A stretch of DNA of 64,000 bases from Armillaria gallica (Eukaryota > Basidiomycota > Agaricomycetes > Agaricales > Physalacriaceae), in contig JBANDB010000004.1 of NCBI GenBank assembly GCA_037576215.1, positions 2,604,001-2,668,000 of the forward strand, written 5' to 3'. The notes under the pieces are model-generated. The model searched no databases and was not told the origin of the DNA. It worked only from the letters and a program-made list of their open reading frames with translations. How positions within the stretch are numbered: position 1 is the stretch's first letter; each line of letters starts with the position of its first letter. The translations under genes were made by a program, and so were the position numbers. Positions 33,024 through 43,971 of the stretch are shown here, piece after piece.

Positions 33024-33408
33024 TGTAAGACCCAAACTGCAATCAAGGGTAAATAGTCGGCTGTATTGCGTTCATACAGTCACCGACTAGTCCTTTGATG
33101 ATTGCTGCTCAAGACTAACTTGAATAGCGCTTAGCAAGAAGGAATGTGTTTCGGTATGAATAAATGTTAGCTCAAAGCTAGGGAATATACAGCTTTGAGT
33201 ACACCACTTATATACTAAAGTGAGGGTCTGTAATGAGTACTAAGATGAGGGTACCATGTTAGAAAGTGAATAAGCCAAGTACATGGTAGCCGAGAATATG
33301 ACACGTCGAGAGAGTGTGATGTGTGAAGATTTATGAAGGCTCCGTGGAGTCGCGGATCTAAAGATAAGATAAGGGTGCTTAGGTAAAGAAAATGAATAAA
33401 TCATAACA
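33024..33408 (-). repeat. 5' LTR of Gypsy element 1
   Basis: Plus-strand TGTAAGACC...TCATAACA, 385 bp. On the minus strand TATATAAG (33214-33207) is followed 35 nt later by AGCTTTGAGCTAA (33179-33167). A GATAAG pair lies at 33360-33374. Confidence 0.93.
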
Positions 33409-33420
33409 AATAGCCTAGTA

Positions 33421-33569
33421 AAAACAGACAGATATCTGTGGTGCGGATGCCATGGATGCAGAAATCCATGCACAGCCACACCTGTGAATGCGGATATCAC
33501 CTATCAGGTACACTGATATCCGCAGGACAGATCCAGATCCATCTGCAGATGCATCTGTGCTATGCCTTA
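33421..33569 (+). repeat. GCGGAT-rich ~149 bp repeat, copy R1
   Basis: Ends AAAACAGACAGATATC and GCTATGCCTTA, with many GGATCC/GATATCC/GCGGAT-like palindromic motifs in decayed form. Same length as R2 (38283-38431), which is its reverse complement; R3 (39225-39376) is more diverged. Confidence 0.8.
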
Positions 33570-35588
33570 TCTCTTTGAAATAAAAATAGAAATCTATGTA
33601 TCTCATGCAGCCTGAACAATTTATATTGAATTGTATAAAGGAATAGTGGTGTACAAAAGACCAGGTGATGACTGTATGAAGTTTCTGTTTGATCTTGCCT
33701 CCTACTGATTGACTCACAGGTGCGAACTTACATCCTCATCAACATCAGGTTGCTATACATTGCATTTTTGGTGAGGGTAGGTGAGGGATGGGGTTATGGT
33801 GGAACAGGTGTTCAATGTTCAACAGGTGACAGGCTTGTAGCTACCCACTGTATTCAGTGTATGTAGGTAGCAAGTGAATGAACAGGGCTTTGCACAATCA
33901 TGTACGTTAACAGCAGTTGATTATTGTCAGCATTTTAGCTAGTACATGTTTCTATCAATCAGTTTATCAACTAATATACACTGTCATCGATCCAAACCCA
34001 TGTAGCTTGGATAATTGTGTCTTCAATTGCAACGACTGTGTTTAAAATGTGTTAGTGGCCTTCACTTGGCCTTCACATGAATACCACCATGTGGATTAAT
34101 GTTACTGAGATTCAAGAACATCCACATGAATTATCTCTTGACCATAGCTTTCAGTAGTTGTGTTACCTAGTATCAACTAATGACCCAGCTTCAGAAGAAG
34201 GATGACTTGATGTCAACACATGTTCAAATTACTAGTGGAACTTTACTTTCATCTAGTACTGGTGGTGAGATGAAAAATAGGAAATATAAGGCTTGTTGGA
34301 CAGATAACATAATTATGGTGTACTCAGTCTGCTTGGAGCTTATCATTTTTATTGATTGCAGGAAGTGTGAAATTTCGTGCTTCAGTCTTGTCACTGCACA
34401 CTGAGACCATGCCTCCCTCTGATCAATAGGTCTGTATCCTAAGAGAGACTACGCCAACTCGCAGTTTGGCTTCTATTTGGTGTTACTTATGTTTATGTTC
34501 ATTTTTGAGGACCATATCTCGTTGTTACTACCCATCCATTTGCATGCCTTGCATGGCTGCGGCAGCCCGTCACTGTGAGCTCTGTCACATCTTTTAATTT
34601 GCTCGCTGCTCGCCCTAACACGGCCAGACCTTCCCAGAATCTCTGACTTCGGAGCTTGGCACCATGAGATCTGGATCGGGAATAGTAAAAGATAACTGAT
34701 CACTCTCAAAAAAGCGAGCATACACCTCGAGATTACGTGGGCGTTCCGAAGGGTGCTAACAGTCATGCTGTGGTTAAAAGGATGTTAGGGCAAGGAAGGA
34801 GAAAAATTGAGTCCTTGCTTCTTTTCTTGTGACATAGTATTGGTCCTGCTTCTTGTTTTAATAAACATATTGACATGCAGTATCTTATGGAACCCGGACA
34901 GTACACATGTTCAGCACTTTGCTCGGATGGTCATGGTCGTCTCCGAGCAGTGCACAGTGCGTACGGCCTTGTAAACGCATGTACTGGTGAGGCGCAGCCT
35001 GGATCAGGAAATCGTGCACTGACTAAGCGACGAATAGGCTGATTTCATCATGACACCACTCATGTTCCTCATTCTGATGACGAATACAAATAATTTGGTA
35101 TGATATTGATGGGTATATAATGTATTTACACAAATGTACCAACAGCCCTGTTATAGGACTCTTCTTCACTATCTGAATCCATGTTTTCGCTGCGTTTGGA
35201 GTGTTGATACTTGTTTACAAAGGCCATCTTGACGCTTATGACCCCAAAGGATAATCGTATGGCGCAGACCCCCCTGATGCCCGGAAAAAGCGCAAAATGT
35301 CTGGTTTGGTCATTTGATTTGTATTTAACAGAAAAAAGGGGCCATTTTCGGTCCAGAAGGAGGAGAATTACGGCTTAACTCGCTGGTGACATAACTTATG
35401 AGAAATTTTTTCTGTTAAATACAAATAAATCGAAAAATAAAGGGTAGTTTCTCTATAACACTAGACCTATAACTCGCTGGTTAAGCATACTATCGTTGTC
35501 GCCATTTGCCCTCAATAATTTGGCTGGCAATCCCAAAACGGAAGGATCGTGTCAGAGCTTAAATTAGCAGGGAATTGCGCCTCACCAC
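33570..35588. other. Intergenic DNA upstream of the kinase gene
   Basis: No transposon domain, RNA gene or convincing coding region. Short open frames at 34180-34404 (+) and 34473-34766 (-) have no recognisable content. From ~35160 base composition becomes less CpG-poor, as in the kinase gene. Confidence 0.45.
35318..35425. repeat. 20 bp perfect inverted repeat, possible small hairpin element
   Basis: TTTGTATTTAACAGAAAAAA at 35318-35337 and its reverse complement at 35406-35425, 68 bp apart. A direct repeat TAACTCGCTGG lies inside and just after it (~35376, ~35471). No target duplication identified. Confidence 0.5.
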
Positions 35589-37243
35589 ATGATGTACCCT
35601 CGGCACGTTTCCCATACCACCATGTCGATATATCGCACTGAAATCTCTACCCTCAGCGAGAGTAGCACTTCGTCCACTGAACCGTTGGGTCAAGCTCTGA
35701 TCAGCTGGGCTCTGATCAAGCTCGACGACGAACTTAACGAAAATGAAGCACGAGCTCAGATTCAGAAGCAGGTTCAGAGTCTCATTCAAAGTATTCCTTT
35801 TCCTTGGAGGACTGTTGAATTGACACCACATCCGGTGGAGACTGTGGTTATAGATGTAATGCAGCAGGTATGTCACAATAAAGCGTTTAATCAGTAGTAA
35901 TCTGAATTGTTAGGAACTGGATAACGGGCGCTATCTCGATGGATATCGTACAGCCTACATGAAATGTCTTCAAGCGCTGTGCAAAGCCCGGAACATTGTG
36001 CCCTCTTCGCTTTTTCTTCGAGACGTGACTAGAGAAGGGGAAAATCCTGTCGGGGGTGGCGGCTTTGCGGTGAGTCCACTGTACTCTTGGTTAACCGTTT
36101 TGTTTCAACGTGTTACCTCTCTGCAGGACATTTGGACGGGTCGTCTTTGCGATGCTGACGTCTGCCTGAAGGTTCTTCGGGTATTCTGCCCCGAGGAGCA
36201 GAAGGCAAAGGCTCTGCGGGTGAGTCGTGAGCGCACTAAACGAAACCACCTCTTGACCTGTGAACGTTCTACTGCAGGACTTTTGTCAAGAAGCTCTCGT
36301 ATGGAGGCAACTCCGTCATCCTAATGTTCTGCCCTTCTTAGGAGTCAGCGAAGACCTTTTCGCTCCCAGATATTGCCTGATATCTCCCTGGATAGTCAAT
36401 GGTAATATCATGTCCTACCTCGAAGCCCATCCTGATCACGATCGTCTTACGTCGGTATGCTAGACATTGTGTGAGAGTTGATGAGAACTAAAGACACTTC
36501 TTTCTTAGCTGGTTCAGATTGCCGAAGGGATGGAATATCTGCACAATCTTAGTCCTCCGATAGTACATGCCGACATACGCGGGGTGCGTTCATTGTGGTT
36601 CATCTTGTTCGTTCTCTGACGTGGACTGGTCTTACTAGGCAAATATCCTTGTAATGGATGATCTGCGCTGCTGTCTGGCCGACTTTGGCCTTTCGCTGTT
36701 CGCGGAATCACAGACTCTTGACAGCACTTCTAGGATGAGCAAAGGGAGTACCCGCTGGCTAGCTCCGGAGTATATTGATCCAAACGCAGTAATTGACCGG
36801 GCATACATCACTGCGAGGGATATCTATGCCTATGGTTGCACTGTTGTCGAGGTAGGGACAGCAGAGTTACCGTCGCCGCACTCTTACGCCAATCTTCCAA
36901 GATATTTACCGGCAAGCCGCCTTTTAGCAATATCAAGATTGAGCCTGCCGTCATGCTTGCGGTGATTGCAGGCAAACGTCCAGTGCGACCCCAACAACTC
37001 TTACAAGATGGTCTATGGTCACTTGTAACGATGTGTCTGATAACCTCTCCCCGTCAACGTCCAACTGCGGGATATATTGCAGAATTCTTAAAAAATGGGG
37101 AGATCGCGACTTCAATACTACCAGCCGTGGATAGCAGGGACACCACGAAGGTCTTCCCCAAGTCATTTTGTTCCATGTACGTTTCCAACTCCTCTATCTT
37201 TCTCGGCTTCGGGGTTGCAGTTACGGCAAGAATCTCGTTATGA
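35589..37243 (+). CDS. Tyrosine-kinase-like (TKL) protein kinase, seven exons
   Basis: Exons proposed: 35589-35867, 35914-36069, 36127-36219, 36278-36454, 36509-36583, 36639-36851, 36902-37243; every intron is 46-58 bp, GT-AG, and all exons keep one frame (444 residues). Helical N-terminus (~1-140), then a kinase domain: Gly loop GGGGFADIWTG, Lys160 (VCLKVLR), alpha-C Glu181, RHPNVLPFLGV, catalytic loop HADIRGANIL (Asp257, non-RD), DFG at 275-277, APE at 302-304, Asp321, PRQRPT near the end. Key residues are present, so it may be active. Expanded TKL families are typical of Agaricomycetes. Alternative start at 35622. The C-terminus after ~37170 may be mis-spliced; a GT-AG intron 37177-37217 is possible. 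Confidence 0.85.
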
Positions 37244-37439
37244 TAACGATGGCCAGCCGTACGATATAGTGTACTACCCTACCAACCTTGAGTTCTCTTC
37301 TACATCTTTAGGGGTCTTCTTTTACTGATATCATGTAGATATTCCAATGCCCCTGTCCTCAGGGCGGGTTGTAGTTATGGACTTGAAAGGTCAAGCTCAC
37401 AAGGCTCCACCCTTGTTCTTCTAGATGGCATAGGATGCA

Positions 37440-37820
37440 GATTTTGCCAATGCCAGATGACCGCATCGTGCCGCCGCAATAGTCATGATGTCCATGATCT
37501 GATTCCGACCAGCTTCCTGCTCAAGGAGCCACCAGGTGTGTTAGGTCATGATATCCATTGAGTCTGGATGCTTATTCTGTACACGAGGCACCGGGAAGAC
37601 CACCGCACGGAAGATGGAACTTGTTTACTCGGAAATGGGCTCCTTGAGCCGTCGAGGCGTTTTAGAGTATTCCGCGGATATCATAGCCCAGTACGTCGGT
37701 CAGACGGGGGCTCTGGTGCGAAAGAAGTTCGACAATGCCCTCGGACAAGTTCTGTTCATCGGCGAGGCTTACCGCTTGAAGGATGGCGTATTTAAGGAAA
37801 TGTTGCGTTATGCTCTTTGA
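37440..37820 (+). pseudogene. CbxX/CfqX-type AAA ATPase fragment
   Basis: Splicing a 52 bp intron (37536-37587) joins DLIPTSFLLKEPPG to GTGKTTARKMELVYSEMG, restoring a Walker A motif. Then SRRGVLEYSADIIAQYVGQ, TGALVRKKFDNALGQVLF and IGEAYRLKDG, the Walker B region with Asp replaced by Gly (DEA to GEA). The frame ends at 37820 soon after, so the rest of the ATPase domain is missing. N-terminal part before 37440 not recognisable. Relic of a larger gene next to the kinase. Confidence 0.75.
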
Positions 37821-38282
37821 TCTCCGATTCTGTTCCGAGTCCTATGTATATACAACCTATCCTGACAGGTAAATTTAATTTCTCCAGTAGTTATCGGGGC
37901 AACCGTAAGTACAATTTCTCCAATAACTATAGTAGGGATGTCAGCCTGTCTTTCACGTCGCAACCGGCATCGTCTCTGATCATTTTCTCATGTATCCTGT
38001 CCCGTTTACCTCCCTGGCCATGTATTAAGATAATATTGCATCATTAAATAAGTAGATACATATAGTATTTAAATATATATAATCAACAATAAAATATGTG
38101 CCGGTGGGCAGGCATGGTGGGCTGTAGGCATTGACAGTGGTCATCGCTATCAGGTATGGTCAAAAACAGGGACTGTGAGGACACGGGGATTGTTGCACTG
38201 CCAAAAGGGGTGAGACATGCAGGAGAATGTGTGCATCGGGACAGGCTGAGGGAGTAGGTGCACAACGGTGATGACACCAAGC
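37821..38282. other. Unassigned spacer
   Basis: AT-rich tract (ATTTAAATATATATAA near 38070) then a G-rich segment. Nothing recognisable. Confidence 0.4.
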
Positions 38283-38431
38283 TAAGGCATAGCACCGATG
38301 CATCCGCGGATGGATCCGGATCCGTCCTGCGGATATCAGTGTACCTGATAGGTGATATCCGCATCCGCAGGTGTGGCTGTGCACGGAGTTCCGCATCCGT
38401 GGCATCCGCACCATGGATATCTGTCTGTTTT
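38283..38431 (-). repeat. GCGGAT-rich ~149 bp repeat, copy R2
   Basis: Reverse complement of R1. Starts TAAGGCATAGCA and ends TATCTGTCTGTTTT. Retains GGATCCGGATCC and GCGGATATC motifs better than R1. Confidence 0.82.
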
Positions 38432-38756
38432 AGTCAAAAACTCGATCTGAACATATCTTGATGGGTTTTGACCAGTTTCTTCTAAGATTTTAAACTTAAG
38501 TTCTACACTATAAGGTGTCTTTGAATGCTGTCTTCAATCACTTGAGAGTGTCCAAACTGCAAGGCATAAAAATCAGATAGAAATGCAGTATTTATTCCAC
38601 TTATGTTTAGGCATACATGTTCAGGGCCAGCTTAAATAGCCAGACAAGGCTATCATTATATTTTTCAACATTCAAAACAATAGCAGACATATATTTTGCT
38701 GCATCCATCAACAAATCAGGGCCAGAAAGAGGAATACAACTTGTAAATAAAATCAA

Positions 38757-39195
38757 TAAAATCTCCGAATGTTTCCTGCAGACCTGGATGACTCCCGATC
38801 AAAAATCGGATAGCAGAATCGAATTCCCGACCTTGAAAACACCAGGACGCACCGGAAAACTAAATCTCGCGGTCAAAACGAGTGGTGGAAAAAGAAAGTG
38901 ATCTTTAACAGAGAGTCAATAAAATCTCCGATCGCTTCCCACAGGCCTGGGTGGCCTCTGATAGGAGATCGGACGGTGAATTCGAAATCCTTGACCTCAA
39001 AAACATAAGAACGCATTTGCCACACTAGTTCTACTATCGAAATGATGACTGGAAAAATAAAGTGAACTTTGACACAAAATTAAGAAAATCTCCGTTCGCT
39101 TACCATGGACCAGGGTGGCCTCCGATTGTAAATCAGACGCTAGATTCGAAATCCCCGACCTTGAAAACCCTAGGAGGCCTATTTCACACATGTGG
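38757..39195 (+). repeat. ~164 bp tandem repeat, about 2.7 units
   Basis: Units start AAAATCTCCG at 38757, 38921 and 39085. Each carries a CAGACCTGG/CAGGCCTGG/GGACCAGG block, then GAATTCGAAATCC...GACCT and AAAAC. 38432-38756 before it shows nothing recognisable. Confidence 0.75.
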
Positions 39196-39224
39196 AATAA
39201 TACAGAGAGAGAAATAAATAGAAC

Positions 39225-39376
39225 ATCCGCGGATATTCAAGGTTGCTAAAGTCATATCCGCATCCGGCGGATCCAGATGCCACGGATCCGGATATCCGGG
39301 CACAGCCACATCCGCAGGTATTTTTCGGATATCTGTTCAGATATCTGCGGATCATCCACATCCATGCTATGCCTTA
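39225..39376 (+). repeat. GCGGAT-rich repeat, copy R3 (diverged)
   Basis: Shares ATCCGCGGATAT, CACAGCCACATCCGCAGG and the terminal TGCTATGCCTTA with R1/R2. Confidence 0.72.
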
Positions 39377-41232
39377 ACCTCAGTACAATGCTTATAAGAC
39401 CTATAGTCTTTGGGTTACAAACTCATGAGTTTGCCCATTGACTTCCTATATTTATGCTGAACTATGCTTATTCTAGTAATTTCTATCCAATCAATATCTT
39501 ACTCAGCATGCCAGAATGCCAGGTTGCTTGAACTCTCTCACATATTCTGACACTTCTCTAGCATGCTAATCCATGACCAAATCATGCACAATATACACTT
39601 GGCATGGCATGTGGCAGCCATCAGATTAACAGGTCAAATCTATGGTGACTTCTTGTGACAAATTTCCACCAAGGGACCATTCGCTGTGAGAATCCACTGT
39701 TGATATACCTATTTTTCTTTCCCTTTCCTTTCATTCACTTCTTTTAGTTTATCGCTTGTCCAATCATTCACTTTTGAACTGACAGCCATGTAGCTTTCCT
39801 TGCCAGTTGTTTTGTCCTCAAAGAGGTTTTCTCCAGAAGGTTTTAATGTGCTGGCCTGCATCACCCTTACACCTAATTGTATGCTGTACCTTCACCTATT
39901 ACTTGCTTCTTAATTTGGCCCATTGAGAGTTTACTCTTAGCTTTAGATAGTGTTGGCAGTTCTTTAATTGTAACATTGTAACATGACATTGGCATCATCT
40001 TCAGACTAGACTATGAGTCTCAGTTAGCTGTGAAAATGGAGAAGAAAATATCAAGATACACCCTTTAACTGCCACAACCAACAGAACCCTTCAATGACAT
40101 ACAAAAATGTCTGTTACTTCTGGCACCGTGCATGCAAGTAGCAAGATTCTATTACTGATAATAAGATAATACGTTGGGTGTCTTGGCATCTAGAATTAAT
40201 TGCCTTGTCAGATAAAAAGTCACTGTTGCTTACCAACAGAAAGAACTGTGAGGCATGCAGTGGTTGAGAGGAGAAAAGCCAGAAAAGCAGACTGTGATGT
40301 CTGTGATGTATGTCACAGTGTAATGGTCTTCTTGTTACCCTGGCAGGCAGACCTATGTTTGGCCTCATAGTGTTCTGATGACTCGGCTTTGCATGGCTTG
40401 GCATGACTTCTTGTGACTTGGAAGCCATCATGACTTCCAGCTGAAATTTGTCAGTGACCCAGCTCAAAGTTATATCAACTTGGCATGAAGTAGTTGACTG
40501 TACATCAAGTTCTTTCCTTTTCACCTGCTGATCACATCTTCTATGGCCAACAGGTACTTGCCAAGACCTTCAACCATAGCAGGTGAAACACCTCGATTCA
40601 GCACTGTGAAGAGCGCAACTTCCCTCAGAAGATTGATGTTTCCATCATGCAGCAACTGCCAGGATCAATGGTGGTCACAGCCAGCAAAGACGTTTCTCAT
40701 CCCTGTGACCATCTTCGCTGCCTGTTTGGCTCCTTCCCCCACTGCCTCCATGGCCTCTCTTGTCTCTCCCTCTCTCTCTTGTCCATCCTCCTCCTTTTTC
40801 CTTTCTGTCCGCCCAACTGATCAGCATATTCTTCATTTTGTTTCTTTCCTTGGGGTGCCAGACAGGGGTTGACACAAATGTGTCGCCCATCTCATTTGAC
40901 ATCTTTCATCAATAACAAGGATTTTGTTGTGTTTGTGCGGGGATTGGGGAGGGATTGTCATGTCATAGCTAACACGAATGTGTTGCTGCGCCCATTTGAC
41001 ATCCTTCGTCGGTGGATTGTGATGTGACTGTGGTGTGTTGGGGTCCAGGGAGGGCTTGATTTTTGCTTGCTCATTTTGTTTTTGGTTTGAGAAAATATCA
41101 CATTGCATTCCTTCCTCTCATTCTCCTCTCTCTCCCAATCGTGTCTCTTGCTCTTTCCTCTCCCACACCCTGACTAAACCGAGACACTTTGCCACCAGGA
41201 ATCATGACAGCACCACCAATCATGGCCTTTGT
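39377..41232. other. Unassigned CpG-poor DNA
   Basis: No supported gene. Open frames at 40114-40524 (-) and 40543-40872 (+) have no recognisable domain. 40740-40810 is a CT-rich low-complexity run. Part (40491-40640) resembles DNA upstream of tandem-family copy 2. Confidence 0.45.
40491..40640 (+). repeat. Decayed duplicate of the region upstream of family copy 2
   Basis: AGGTACTTGCC.AGACCTTCAA, CCATAGC.GGTGAAACACC and CACTG.GAAGAGCGCA also occur at 59349-59420, ahead of the ATG at 59429. CpGs in the 59.3 kb copy are TG or CA here. Confidence 0.75.
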
Positions 41233-42924
41233 TGATGGGCTTAAGACTTCCATGGCAACAGCAACACCAACTCAGAATGATATTGGTTAATTAACGTAGT
41301 GGCACAGCAATCAAGGCAATCATGTGTGTGAGTGAGTTCGGGGCACCTCTGTGCAGTAGAACAATTCCTCTATATGCAAGAATACACTCCGACTTTAAGT
41401 CTGTGAAGTAGTACTGCTTGGTAGTCGAGTACTAGATGCTAAGGCTATAAGCCGGTAGGGTTCTCTTGAAGTGAGAGGGAACAAAAATGGGTATGACATG
41501 AATACCATGAATCCATATGAGAAGTCGTGCTGTGAGACTAGAAAGCATCGCTGGACAGTAATCTGAGCAGGGAGAACAATGGAGGATAGACTAAATGGTT
41601 GACAATAGTCTATGGGTGAGCGAGGCGATGAGAAAATGGCATGGGGAATGCGAGTGGCAAAATAAACATGGAACAAGGTGCTGAGGGTGGACTGGTGAGA
41701 GAAAATGTGGAACTATGAAAACTGGTGGCAATACTGGTCCTATATGATGCGAGGGTGCTGAGTCGATGTCAAAACTGATCTGGTACTGAAACGATCCTAT
41801 CCTATGTCAAAACTAACCTTCAAGTCCACTCGAGGGACTGATACTATACAAAAACTTGCTGAACTGATCCTAAGTCTGCTCTGAGACTACCCAAGTGGGC
41901 GATGATAACAATGGCGAAAGTGAAACTGTAAAAACTCCAATGGTGTGAAAGTGAAACAATGATGGCCTATAAAAGATAATGGGGATGAGGTATGGCATGG
42001 TGATCATGTATTGGCACAGTATGAGCATGCACCAATAGTGTTAAGAGTGAAGAGCATGTAATGAAGGATTCTTCACAGTTAAAAACTGTGGAATAACTCT
42101 GGTGAGCTCAAGAGTCGATGTGCAATCGAGAATATGCTGGTGTGAACAATATATTGCCATAGAACAGTGAATAAACATTGTTTACTGGCAATAAACTAGA
42201 GTGTGACAGTAATTGATGTAGTCTGGGGTCGACTGGAGATGAACTGACCTCTAACTATGTTTTCTAGCTAGCTTTTATACTACAAGTACAAATTTATAAA
42301 TAGAGTAACTAATACGAGACTTAGTAAGGCTGCAAGGCCTTGGCTTTGTAAAAATCGTAGGCAACATATGGTCTTTTGGCTTCTGAAGTAACAGCAACTT
42401 GTCGATGTTGCCTTGTATGGATGAGAACTGTATGGTTTTTGCTGAGTGATGCACAGATCATTAGGTGCTGTTTGGCTGCGGATTACTGAGCGATAGTCAT
42501 TGTGCTGAGGAGTACATGTGGGGTAATGTTTTCTTGAAGCCTTGGCAGAGTAACAGCCTTAGTAAACACGGTCTGTAGTTGCCGTAGCTGCAATTGCCCT
42601 AGCTAGGAGGGTACTCATGCCAATCACATCATTTTCATTAAGTGATTAATGAGCATGTCAACTGGGTGCTTCTCAGTGATGCATCAATTCTGTATTGGGA
42701 TGATTGTCAATTGAAGGTGCCTTGCCGTGATGAAGTATGGCAAGTATGATGCATGGCAAGATGGGATGGATAACAAAGCATGTGAGGAGTGGTTGCCATA
42801 GGATGAGAGTGGTGTCAGTGTGTGTGCAATCATTGGTTTGCTGAAAGGCTGTTGAAGGGATAATAGCATTAATTAGTAGGGAAAATCCATGAATTCTGAG
42901 CGTACAGAGCCTGGAGGCTCATCA
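41233..42924 (-). repeat. Family-A LTR-like repeat, copy A5
   Basis: 1692 bp. Plus strand starts TGATGGGCTTAAG and ends GGAGGCTCATCA. Near-match to A1 in the same orientation. Flanks TTGT and TCAT give no target duplication. Confidence 0.86.
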
Positions 42925-43073
42925 TCATCTTGCCGCCTGTCTCACAGGGTCATTTGTTGGCATCCTCATCCTTACTTTCTTCTTCATCAGGAGGAGATGA
43001 CTTGTTTGACAGCAGCGATGCACATCCACCAGCACACAGTGATGCACATCCACTAACACACTCAGACTCATCA

Positions 43074-43543
43074 TGTCTTTCCCATTGCCTCCAAATTCAC
43101 TGCCAGCACCGGAGCTATATGTCTTTCCTTGCCTTCAAGATGATAAAAATTGGCTTGACAAGAATGGTAATTTTAAAACTGAGGAACTTGACCTGTATGT
43201 TTGTTGTTTCTTTCTTTCTGCTGGTTTTGCTTTGACTGAATGCCATTCCCCAGGTCTCCAGTGCACAAGAATAAATGGTTGGAAGAACTTTGCAAGCACT
43301 TTGGACTCACACATTCAGGCAACAAAACGATGCAACATGAGCAGCTTGTGAAGTTCAGCCAAGCCAGGATGGAACATTGGAAAGCAAAGTACATTTATTC
43401 ATGCCATACACAGATGAATACTCATCTCCCTCTCCTCTCACAGGCTTCTCCCTCCAACACATCTTCCTCACAAGGGAGTGAGGGTGGTAAGGGATGGCGG
43501 TATCACAAAGAGGAAGCTGACACATTGAGCAAACCACATCCAT
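43074..43543 (+). CDS. SAP-like domain protein, partial or decayed gene
   Basis: Proposed exon 43074-43196, ending in the CT of ...EELDL, spliced by a GTATGT...CCCCAG intron to ~43252. It begins MSFPLPPNSLPAPELYVFPC and carries KWLEELCKHFGLTHSGNKTM followed by HEQLVKFSQAR. The helix-extended-helix pattern with LCKHFGL.HSGNK resembles SAP motifs, which bind DNA. A Ser/Gly-rich tail follows (GSEGGKGWRYHKEEAD). Downstream to ~43975 there are further short frames and possible exons. Sits between two transposon fragments in CpG-poor DNA, so it may be a repeat-borne gene. Start and 3' end uncertain. Confidence 0.5.
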
Positions 43544-43971
43544 GATGTGAGTATACCAGTGAGCAACCCTAAAGGGGCACTCGTCCCTATGTCAAGATCT
43601 GTGGATACTCACAGTCAAGCCAAGGTGAATAACTACATTCCTTGGGTAAGTCCATTTTTGTTCATGTTCATGCTTGGTTTGTTGATTGCATCTTCAGGCA
43701 GAAAGGAGGATGGCCAAGATAGTAAAAGAAGAAGAACATGCATGGAATCTGTGACACACCCACCTCCCAGAGCCCAGAGTCAACAATGCCTGCAATATTA
43801 ACATGCCTAACACAGTATGCGCTTTCTCTTTTCACTGTCCATTTAACCCTAATGGCCATCTCAAATGCACAGGATCCCTTAGCGAGCCCTGACTTTTTCC
43901 AGTGTCTTGCCTCTATTGTTGATGAGAAGCTGGTCACTCATCAAAACTCTTCCTCCTCATCCTTGTCTTCA

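Larger units (their letters stand above)
13125..33408 (-). mobile_element. Ty3/Gypsy chromovirus, element 1, with nested insertions
   Basis: Bounded by LTRs 13125-13538 (414 bp) and 33024-33408 (385 bp), both TG...CA, with TSD AATAG at 13120-13124 and 33409-33413. Coding order on the minus strand: membrane ORF, gag with CCHC knuckle, long linker, protease, RT, RNase H, integrase, chromodomain. Subtracting the nested element 2 (18166-27820), family-A copy A4 (16194-17961) and MITE 2 (28941-29410) leaves about 8.4 kb. Stops in the frames I read are TGA. Dead element. Confidence 0.95.
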
